DNA of 64,000 bases from an uncultured Ruminococcus sp. (GTDB lineage Bacteria; Bacillota; Clostridia; Oscillospirales; Ruminococcaceae), in contig CALXIQ010000004.1 in the NCBI GenBank assembly GCA_944388405.1, forward strand, positions 85,055-149,054. Direction: 5' to 3'. Both the position numbers and the translations under genes were made by a program. The notes under the pieces are model-generated. The model did not search any database. It saw nothing but the letters and a program-made list of their open reading frames with translations, and had not been told where the DNA came from. Within the stretch, counting starts at the first letter, position 1. Every line of letters starts with the position of its first letter. Positions 1 to 6,597 of this stretch are shown here, piece after piece.

Positions 1-59
1 CGCCGGATATTCAGCTTGTACCCTGCGGTATGCCGCATGAGTACAGGAGGTTTTCTATC

Positions 60-590
60 ATGAAAAAAACAAACATTCACAAGCTTACGTTCGCAGCGGT
101 GCTTACCGCGCTGGCAGTTGTGGGATCGCTTATTTCCTTCCCCATCGGTGCATCTAAATGCGCCCCGGTTCAGCATCTTGTAAACATAATCGGAGCGGTA
201 TTTTTAGGTCCCGCGTGGAGCGTTGGCATAGCATTTGCAGCTTCTCTGCTGAGAAATCTGCTTGGTCTGGGAACTCTTATGGCATTCCCAGGCTCTATGG
301 TGGGAGCGCTGCTGGCAGGTCTGCTTTATAAGTACATAAAAGTACTGCCGGTGGCTTATATCGGCGAGCTTTTCGGCACCTCGGTTCTGGGAGGACTTTT
401 GGCATTCCCAATTGCAAAATATATTATGGGCTCAAACGAGGCGGCGCTTTTCGGTTATATCATGCCGTTCTTTGTAAGTTGTGCAGGCGGAACGATCCTT
501 GCTATATTTATTGTTACCGCTCTTAAAAAGGCTAAGGTATTCGACGGCTTCCTGGGAATAGCAAAACCCGCAGGGGAGAGCAAGGCATGA
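60..590 (+). CDS. thiW: ThiW, thiazole/thiamine-precursor ECF transporter S component
   Basis: Predicted membrane substrate-binding (S) subunit of an energy-coupling-factor transporter for a thiamine precursor, by family most likely the thiazole moiety. The 176-residue product is a run of hydrophobic segments with the ThiW-type stretch KCAPVQHLVNIIGAVFLGP (about residues 32-50) and the conserved SLLRNLLGLGTLMAFPGSM block (about 70-88). The start at 60 is preferred over an upstream in-frame ATG at 30 because AGGAGG lies at 46-51. The gene overlaps thiM by four bases, so the two are probably translationally coupled. The ECF ATPases and T component are not in the window. The family call is by remembered motif similarity; the substrate is inferred from the thiM and thiE neighbours. 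Confidence 0.9.
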   Translation: MKKTNIHKLTFAAVLTALAVVGSLISFPIGASKCAPVQHLVNIIGAVFLGPAWSVGIAFAASLLRNLLGLGTLMAFPGSMVGALLAGLLYKYIKVLPVAYIGELFGTSVLGGLLAFPIAKYIMGSNEAALFGYIMPFFVSCAGGTILAIFIVTALKKAKVFDGFLGIAKPAGESKA

Positions 591-1399
591 TTGCTGAAGA
601 AATTTCCGAGCAGTTTGATTCGGTAAGAGAAAAGTGTCCTCTGGTTCACTGCATAACAAATTACGTTACCGTCAATGATGTTGCCAATGCAGTTCTTGCC
701 ATAGGCGCATCTCCTATCATGGCGGACGATATTAAAGAGGCGGCGGATATTACTTCTATCTCTTCGGCTCTTGTAATCAACATGGGAACCCTTAATCAGC
801 GTACCGTGGCGTCTATGATAGCTGCGGGAAAGACAGCAAACCAAAAGGGAATACCCGTTGTTTTCGACCCGGTAGGCGCAGGAGCGTCGGAGTTCAGAAA
901 CGAAACCGCAAGGACGGTAATGGAAAATGTCCACGTTGATATTCTCAGAGGAAATCTTTCGGAGATGTCCTTTATGGCAGGGCTGGAGGTTTCCACAAAG
1001 GGAGTAGATTCGGCGGCTGAGGACGAGAAAAATGACGCTGTTTCGGTGGCAAAGACTGTGGCTGAAAAATTCGGCTGCGTTGCCGCAATAACTGGAGCAG
1101 TTGACACCATATGCGACGGTAGTCGTGTTATACGCATTTCAAACGGACATTCCATGCTTTCAAAGGTAACAGGCACAGGCTGTATGACCTCCGGTATCGT
1201 AGGAGGCTTTGCAGGTGCGTCTGATGATATGCTGTTGGCAGCTGCGGCAGGAATCTGTGCTATGGGAATAGCTGGAGAGCTTGCCTATGAAAAAGCCGGA
1301 GAGCTTGGTACAGGAAGCTTTCACATTGCGATAATAGATGCGCTTAGCAAGCTTGACGGAGCGCTTGCCGCAGAAAGGATAAAGGCAGATGAAAAATAA
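587..1399 (+). CDS. thiM: Hydroxyethylthiazole kinase
   Basis: Phosphorylates 4-methyl-5-(2-hydroxyethyl)thiazole, the salvage step that feeds thiamine phosphate synthase. The 270-residue length is normal for ThiM. The family N-terminus PLVHCITNYVTVNDVANA (about 18-35), ASPIMAD (about 42-48), the phosphate-binding VFDPVGAGAS region (about 91-100) and the TGTGCMTSG loop with the catalytic Cys (about 196-204) are all visible. Its ATG overlaps the thiW stop (ATGA), and its own end overlaps thiE by 11 bases, so the three genes form a tight operon. ThiD and the de novo thiazole genes are not seen, which fits salvage, although genes just upstream of the window could change that. Confidence 0.96.
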   Translation: MIAEEISEQFDSVREKCPLVHCITNYVTVNDVANAVLAIGASPIMADDIKEAADITSISSALVINMGTLNQRTVASMIAAGKTANQKGIPVVFDPVGAGASEFRNETARTVMENVHVDILRGNLSEMSFMAGLEVSTKGVDSAAEDEKNDAVSVAKTVAEKFGCVAAITGAVDTICDGSRVIRISNGHSMLSKVTGTGCMTSGIVGGFAGASDDMLLAAAAGICAMGIAGELAYEKAGELGTGSFHIAIIDALSKLDGALAAERIKADEK

Positions 1400-2012
1400 A
1401 ATTGACTATACCCTTTATGTCTGCACGGACAGGGGGCTTATGTCCTGTGAAACGATAGAGCAATCGGTAGAAGAGGCTGTCAAGGGCGGAGCTACTGTGG
1501 TTCAGCTAAGGGAAAAGGACTGCTCAAGCCGTGAGTTTTACCAGCTTGCGTTGAGGGTAAAGAAGATAACCGACAGCTATAACGTTCCGCTGATAATCAA
1601 CGACCGTGCGGACATTGCTCTTGCAGCAGACTGCGCCGGAGTTCATGTTGGTCAAAGCGACCTGCCTTGCAAGGAGCTTAGAAAGTTTATGGGTGATAAA
1701 CTTATAGGCGTTTCGGCTGCCACCAAGGAGGAAGCCATTCAGGCGGAAAAGGACGGAGCCGATTACCTCGGAGTGGGTGCAATGTTTCCTACCGGCACAA
1801 AAACCGACACCAGACATGTTACAAAAGAGCAGCTGGCTGAAATAAGGGCAGCCGTTGATATACCGATAGTTATAATCGGCGGAATAAATAAAAATACTTT
1901 GGGCGGATTTAAAAATATGGGCATTGATGGAATAGCAGTTATTTCGGCGATTGTTGCCCAGCCCGATATAAAGGCGGCGGCAGAGGAAATAAAAAAGCTT
2001 TGGACTGAATAA
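1389..2012 (+). CDS. thiE: Thiamine phosphate synthase
   Basis: Couples HMP pyrophosphate and thiazole phosphate to thiamine phosphate in the cytoplasm. The 207-residue TIM-barrel protein has the family landmarks VQLREKDCS (about 38-46), IINDRADIALA (about 69-79), GVHVGQSDLP (about 84-93), the phosphate-loop GVGAMFPTGTK (about 127-137) and the C-terminal VIIGGINKN (about 161-169). It is the last gene of the thi operon and overlaps thiM by 11 bases. A rho-independent terminator starts 18 bases after the stop. Nothing looks abnormal. Confidence 0.96.
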   Translation: MKNKIDYTLYVCTDRGLMSCETIEQSVEEAVKGGATVVQLREKDCSSREFYQLALRVKKITDSYNVPLIINDRADIALAADCAGVHVGQSDLPCKELRKFMGDKLIGVSAATKEEAIQAEKDGADYLGVGAMFPTGTKTDTRHVTKEQLAEIRAAVDIPIVIIGGINKNTLGGFKNMGIDGIAVISAIVAQPDIKAAAEEIKKLWTE

Positions 2013-2030
2013 TAGCTTCACAGAGATTGA

Positions 2031-2057
2031 CGGGCGGTCTTTGACCGTCCGTTTTTT
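2031..2057 (+). terminator. Rho-independent terminator of the thi operon
   Basis: Stem CGGGCGGTC / GACCGTCCG (9 pairs, one G-U) with a 3-base loop, then six T residues. It lies 18 bases after the thiE stop codon. Confidence 0.9.
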
Positions 2058-2129
2058 GCTGCGGGCAAGGTTGGGAGGACAGCGGATTCCACACCGATAG
2101 TTGAAATTTCAGGTATTTTGTCGGAGCAC

Positions 2130-2158
2130 TTGACAAGCCGGGCTTTTGGGTATATAAT
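2130..2158 (+). promoter_or_regulatory. Consensus sigma-A promoter for the NlpC/P60 gene
   Basis: TTGACA at 2130-2135 and TATAAT at 2153-2158 with a 17-base spacer. It lies inside the longest possible reading frame of the downstream gene, which rules out the upstream in-frame start at 2118 and fixes translation at 2202. Confidence 0.9.
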
Positions 2159-2201
2159 ATATTACAAAAGAGTAACAACCCAAAGAATTCGGAGTAGAAT
2201 T

Positions 2202-3608
2202 ATGTATATATTACCCAGAATTAAGAGATTTGCGGCGGCTTGTATGGCAGTTTTGATTACAGTCGCAATAATTGGCGTATCAAATGGTGAAAATTTGGTT
2301 ACAACCTCTGCAGCTCCCGAAAGCTCGGAGTATGAACAGCGGCTTAAAGAGCTGGAAGAGGAGCAGCAGGAGCTTGATGAGAAAATCGCCGCTGCGGACC
2401 AATCGTTAAACGGTGAAAGACAGAAGCTTGAAGCGGTTAATCAAAAAATTGAGAACATCAAAGAGAAGATAGCGGCAGTTGAGGAATATACCAAGGAAAT
2501 CGAGGACAAAATGGTAACCCTGGACGAGCAGATGCGTGAAACTCAGTATGCACTCACCGCTCAGGAGGAGGACATAAAGTCGGGGGTAAACGATTTTATG
2601 GAACGCATAAGAGTAATGTATATCGCAGGGACAGATACATATACCGACGTTTTGGTTAATTCATCCGATTTTTATGATATTCTGATGCGTCTTGAGCTTG
2701 TAAAGCGTGTGGCAGGTCATGACAATGAGGTTATAACGGGACTTATCGCTCAGAAGGACGAGATTGAAAAAACAAAATCCGCTCTTGAGGAGCAGAGCGC
2801 AGAGCTTAAAGCCACAAGCGGCGAGTATTCACAGCAGTTAAAGTCCCTTGCCGAGGAGCAGGCGGAGCTTTTGAAGCTTCAGCTTGAATACGACGAAAAA
2901 ATAGCTCAGCTTGAAAGCGATAAATCCGATTACGAGAATGAAGCGGACAAGCTTTCCGACGAGTACGATAAGGTTTCACAGGAGGCGGAAACTACCACCA
3001 CAACTACCACTACCACCACAAAGCCTGAAACCTATCCGCCGGCACAAACCACCACTGATGATGAAGATAACCACAGTCAGCAGGCAACCACCACAACTAC
3101 AGTAACCACAACTCCCGAAGCTGACGACGAGCCGGAGGATAATACCCAGACTACCACCACTACAACTACACAGCAAACGCCGGATTCGGATAACGATATG
3201 GATTCGTCCGGCGGCGGTTCATCATCCTCCGATCAGACTAAAATAGATATAGTGGTAAACTATGCAAAGAGCATGGTAGGGGGAGATTACGTCTGGGGCG
3301 GTTCAAGCTTCGGAGCTACAGACTGTTCGGGACTTGTAATGCTGTCCTACGCTCAGATTGGCATATCGCTTCCTCATAAAGCGTCCTATCAGGCGGAATA
3401 CGGCAGTTCGGTGTCTTATGACAATATGCAGCCGGGCGACCTTATCTTCTTTGGCGGAAGCTCATATTCGTCCATTTATCACGTTGCAATGTATATAGGC
3501 GACGGCAGAATGGTTCATGCGGAAAACAGTTATACGGGTATAGTTATTTCAAACGTAGCGTCATTTTCAAAATACAACAACATAACCTGTATAAAGCGAC
3601 TGATATAG
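2202..3608 (+). CDS. Secreted NlpC/P60 peptidoglycan endopeptidase with coiled-coil N-domain
   Basis: A probable wall hydrolase that cleaves peptide stems, of the PcsB/CwlO-like architecture. The 468-residue product has a signal peptide (FAAACMAVLITVAIIGV, about 10-26), a long charged coiled coil (about 40-265), a low-complexity linker with three Thr runs broken by acidic/Pro stretches (about 265-345), and an NlpC/P60 domain. Catalytic Cys is in TDCSG (about 375), His in IYHVAMY (about 427), and a further His in MVHAE (about 439). The start ATG at 2202 has GGAG at 2191 and follows a consensus promoter. Coiled-coil hydrolases of this type are commonly activated at division by FtsEX in other Firmicutes; no FtsEX is adjacent here. 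The gene is monocistronic, between two terminators. Confidence 0.9.
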   Translation: MYILPRIKRFAAACMAVLITVAIIGVSNGENLVTTSAAPESSEYEQRLKELEEEQQELDEKIAAADQSLNGERQKLEAVNQKIENIKEKIAAVEEYTKEIEDKMVTLDEQMRETQYALTAQEEDIKSGVNDFMERIRVMYIAGTDTYTDVLVNSSDFYDILMRLELVKRVAGHDNEVITGLIAQKDEIEKTKSALEEQSAELKATSGEYSQQLKSLAEEQAELLKLQLEYDEKIAQLESDKSDYENEADKLSDEYDKVSQEAETTTTTTTTTTKPETYPPAQTTTDDEDNHSQQATTTTTVTTTPEADDEPEDNTQTTTTTTTQQTPDSDNDMDSSGGGSSSSDQTKIDIVVNYAKSMVGGDYVWGGSSFGATDCSGLVMLSYAQIGISLPHKASYQAEYGSSVSYDNMQPGDLIFFGGSSYSSIYHVAMYIGDGRMVHAENSYTGIVISNVASFSKYNNITCIKRLI

Positions 3609-3634
3609 GCGGTTTAAAGCAATAAATACATATA

Positions 3635-3666
3635 AAGCGGCAGTGAAGGTTCCTGCCGCTTTTTTG
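3635..3666 (+). terminator. Rho-independent terminator after the NlpC/P60 gene
   Basis: Stem AAGCGGCAG / CTGCCGCTT (9 pairs) followed by a T run to 3666. It lies between the convergent NlpC/P60 and ClpC-like genes. Confidence 0.9.
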
Positions 3667-3691
3667 TGTTCATTAAATTCAGCAGGCTTTG

Positions 3692-6079
3692 TTAAACCGT
3701 CCCGTTGAGGGCATGTTCCTTTATTGCAAATTTGCCGTCGCTGATAACTGCGCAGAAACAGCAGGGCTTGCAGCCGCCGACTATAAGATCGCTTATAAGA
3801 TTTTCAATTTCGGAGCGTACAATTTTCCTTACCTCTCTCGCTCCCGAGGATTTGCCCATGCTTCGCTGTGCGATTTCATCGGGTATATCCTTTGAATATT
3901 CAAAGCTGAACCCAAGCTTTTCAAGTCGGTTTTTCAGACTGTCAAGCTCCGACCAGGCAATTTGGCAAAGCTGAGTTTTTCCCAGACGGTTGAACACGAT
4001 AACTTCGTCAATTCTCCCCAGAAGCTCGGGGGAGAGAAATTTTTTCAGCTCTTTAGTCAGCTCGTTTTTCATGTTTTCATAATCGTCCGAATCGGAAATT
4101 TCGTCTGAAAAGCCCAGATGCTTTTTCTCTTTAAGGTTTTTTACCCCTATATTTGAGGTCATGATTATTATTACGTTTGAAAAGGATACTCTTCTGCCGG
4201 AGGAATCGGTTAAAAAGCCGTCCTCTGTAATTTGCAGCAGCAGGTTGAAAACTTCGGGATGAGCCTTTTCTATTTCGTCCAGAAGCAGAACCGAGTAAGG
4301 TCTTTTTCTCACCGCTTCGGTAAGCTGTCCTCCGTTGTCAAAGCCCACATATCCTGGCGGCGCGCCGATAAGCTTTGAAACGTTGTGCCGCTCCATATAT
4401 TCCGACATATCTATTCTTATAAGGGCGTCGTCACGGTGAAAAAGAGCTTTTGCCAGGGCTTTTGCCAAAGCGCTTTTTCCAACTCCGCTCGTTCCCATAA
4501 AAATAAAACTGCCCATTGGTCTGCCGTCCTCCTTCAAGCCTGAGCGGCAGCGTTTTATTGCGGCGCAAAGTCGTTCTATGGCGTTGTCCTGTCCGGTGAC
4601 CTCGCTTTTCAACCGTTGTTCAAGCTCTTGCAGCAGCTTGGATTCCTCCCCGGTAAGGGCGGAGCAGGGAATACCTGTTTGCATGGAAACGACCTTTTCC
4701 ACGTCGTCTTTCGTAAGAGGAATTTTTTCTTGCTTGCCTTTTTTTGTGATTGCACTTAGGTAGTCCTCTCTTGTAATCCTGCCAGTTACATAGTCGTTGA
4801 AAATATCGGATACGCTGCGTTTGCCGTAAGCCTTTGCCGAAGCGTTTATTCCTGCGCAGGCGCAGGCTTCGTCAAGAATGTCAATGGCTTTGTCAGGGAA
4901 AAACCGGTCGGGGATATAGCGTTTGGCAAGACTTACTATATGCTGCAGAATATCGTCCGAAACCGAAACCTTGTGATGCTCCTCATACTTTTTGCATATT
5001 CCCCGCAATATTTCAACTGTTTTTTCGGGAGAGGGCTCATCTATTTTCACCGTCTGAAAACGTCGGTCCATTGCGCTGTCATTTCTGATGTTCTTGCGGT
5101 ATTCCTCAAAGGTGGTGGCTCCTATTATCTGAAGCTTTCCCCTTGCAAGCTGAGGTTTCAGAATATTTGCGGCGTCGATTGCCCCCTCAGCCGCTCCTGC
5201 GCCCATTATATTGTGTATTTCGTCAATAAACAGTATAACGTTCCCGGAAGCCTCAGCCTCGTCCATACAGTGTTTAAGCCGTTCCTCAAAGTCCCCGCGA
5301 TACTTTGCCCCCGCAAGCAGCGTTGTCAGATCAAGAGCAAAAATTCTTTTTTGTGATAACGCCTCGGGAACCTCTCCCAGCATTATTCTTGCGGCAAGCC
5401 CTTCCACTACGGCGGTTTTGCCCACTCCCGCTTCGCCTATAAGGCAAGGATTGTTTTTTGTTCGACGGCAAAGTATCTCCATTATACGTCGTGTTTCCTT
5501 TTCTCTGGCTATTACCGGGTCAAACTGTTCGCAGGCAGCCTTACCGGTAAGCTCACGGGCGTATCTTTCAAGGTTTTTGAGCTTAACGCAGTTTTGCTCA
5601 ATAAAAACGGTTTTGTCCTTTTCGGTACAGGCACAGTCGGCATACATACGGGTAAGATTACAATCAAGCTCCCGCAGTATTTCGGCGGCGCAGGAATCTG
5701 ACTGCCTGAGCATAAGCGCCAGAATGTATTCCGAACCTGTCTGTTTTGCGCCCATGCTTTCACTGAGAGCGCAGGCTCCTTTTAATATAGTCATGGCGGT
5801 GGGAGTAAAATCGTTCTGAGTAAGGCGGCAGGGCGAACCTCTGCCGATTATTCTCAGCATCTGCTTTGCAACCGCTTCGGTGGTAACAGCATGTTTGGTA
5901 AGCACCGCGCAGGCGGTGGATGCACCCTCCTCCATTATTGCAAGCAGAAGATGTTCCGAACCGATATATGTGTGTCCCCACTTTCCTGCACACACCGCAG
6001 CGCCCCGTATGATTTCCCGTCCCTTTTTTGTAAATCTGTCGATTTCAAAGCTGTAATTGCCTGCAGCCAAAAAAATCAC
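3692..6079 (-). CDS. clpC: ClpC-like AAA+ protein unfoldase
   Basis: A hexameric Hsp100 ATPase that unfolds proteins, probably feeding ClpP. There are two N-terminal Clp repeat motifs (about 1-150), a D1 module with Walker A GEAGVGKT (Lys about 221) and Walker B LFIDEIHN, and a D2 module with Walker A GTSGVGKS (Lys about 534) and LLLDEIEKAHPEVFN. The LGF tripeptide in the D2 loop (KKHLGFSDE) resembles the ClpP-docking loop of ClpC. The D1-D2 linker is short and lacks the ClpB coiled coil, which favours ClpC over ClpB. CtsR and McsAB are not adjacent. The start is uncertain: GTG at 6079 has almost no spacing to GAAAGG, whereas TTG at 6070 has a better-spaced Shine-Dalgarno. The C-terminus is unusually Cys-rich (GGCKPCCFCA). 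Confidence 0.88.
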   Translation of the reverse strand: MIFLAAGNYSFEIDRFTKKGREIIRGAAVCAGKWGHTYIGSEHLLLAIMEEGASTACAVLTKHAVTTEAVAKQMLRIIGRGSPCRLTQNDFTPTAMTILKGACALSESMGAKQTGSEYILALMLRQSDSCAAEILRELDCNLTRMYADCACTEKDKTVFIEQNCVKLKNLERYARELTGKAACEQFDPVIAREKETRRIMEILCRRTKNNPCLIGEAGVGKTAVVEGLAARIMLGEVPEALSQKRIFALDLTTLLAGAKYRGDFEERLKHCMDEAEASGNVILFIDEIHNIMGAGAAEGAIDAANILKPQLARGKLQIIGATTFEEYRKNIRNDSAMDRRFQTVKIDEPSPEKTVEILRGICKKYEEHHKVSVSDDILQHIVSLAKRYIPDRFFPDKAIDILDEACACAGINASAKAYGKRSVSDIFNDYVTGRITREDYLSAITKKGKQEKIPLTKDDVEKVVSMQTGIPCSALTGEESKLLQELEQRLKSEVTGQDNAIERLCAAIKRCRSGLKEDGRPMGSFIFMGTSGVGKSALAKALAKALFHRDDALIRIDMSEYMERHNVSKLIGAPPGYVGFDNGGQLTEAVRKRPYSVLLLDEIEKAHPEVFNLLLQITEDGFLTDSSGRRVSFSNVIIIMTSNIGVKNLKEKKHLGFSDEISDSDDYENMKNELTKELKKFLSPELLGRIDEVIVFNRLGKTQLCQIAWSELDSLKNRLEKLGFSFEYSKDIPDEIAQRSMGKSSGAREVRKIVRSEIENLISDLIVGGCKPCCFCAVISDGKFAIKEHALNGTV

Positions 6080-6374
6080 CCTTTCATTACAGACCCTGTC
6101 GGGACTGTCATTATAATAAGCATTGACGCTTTTCGGATTTTTAGACAGGGCGTCGGTTAATTTAAGGAGGCAGTGTTACCTTTTAAAGCCCGGTCTGTTT
6201 TCATCCGAGTATCCGAATGCCGCTGATATTATATTATGCGCAGGACAAATTCAGCTTTCACGAAATTTTTGTAACACAATTTTTCCGTCTTCATAAACTG
6301 TAGTATAAAGCAAAGGCAAAGGGCGAAACGCCTTGCGCCGCTTTATAAAATACACACAAAAAGGAGAATGTTTT

Positions 6375-6515
6375 ATGAACGGTTGTGGATTTGGCGGATG
6401 CTGGTGGATTATTATCCTTATCCTCATAATCTCTTGCTGCTGCGGCAACGGCTGCGGTAACACCTTCAGCGACAACGGCTGCGGATGCAACAACTGCGGA
6501 GGCTGCGGCTGCTGA
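6375..6515 (+). CDS. Small Cys/Gly-rich peptide with hydrophobic core
   Basis: A 46-residue peptide beginning MNGCGFGGCWW, then the hydrophobic stretch IIILILIIS, then a tail of GCG/CCC/NGCG motifs. AAGGAG at 6361-6366 is 8 bases from this ATG, and a bidirectional terminator follows 20 bases after the stop, so a real short transcription unit is likely. About one residue in four is Cys. The layout (Gly/Cys head, one hydrophobic segment) recalls the very short YjcZ-type spore coat peptides, but that is only a resemblance. No CXXC metal-site spacing typical of metallothioneins dominates. The function is unknown. The 295 bases upstream hold no other gene. Confidence 0.7.
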   Translation: MNGCGFGGCWWIIILILIISCCCGNGCGNTFSDNGCGCNNCGGCGC

Positions 6516-6535
6516 TTAAAAGGCATAAAGCAAAA

Positions 6536-6564
6536 AAGAGGTCGCCCAAAGGCGGCCTCTTTTG
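6536..6564. terminator. Bidirectional terminator between the Cys-rich peptide and the ABC permease
   Basis: GAGGTCGCC / GGCGGCCTC stem with loop CAAA. It has an A run on the left and a T run on the right, so it can serve the plus-strand peptide gene and the minus-strand permease that ends at 6598. Confidence 0.88.
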
Positions 6565-6597
6565 TTGTGGTCAAATTTATTTTTCGGTCGTTTAAGG

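Noticed and set aside
1..59. Possible thiamine (TPP) riboswitch before thiW
   Set aside because: Only 59 bases are available and none of the conserved TPP cores is readable; a small TGCGG/CCGCA hairpin alone is not evidence.
2976..3176. Minus-strand frame rich in Gly/Ser/Cys
   Set aside because: It is the antisense of the Thr/Pro linker of the NlpC/P60 protein.
4578..5819. Several plus-strand frames over the ClpC-like gene
   Set aside because: All are antisense shadows of a clearly conserved minus-strand gene.
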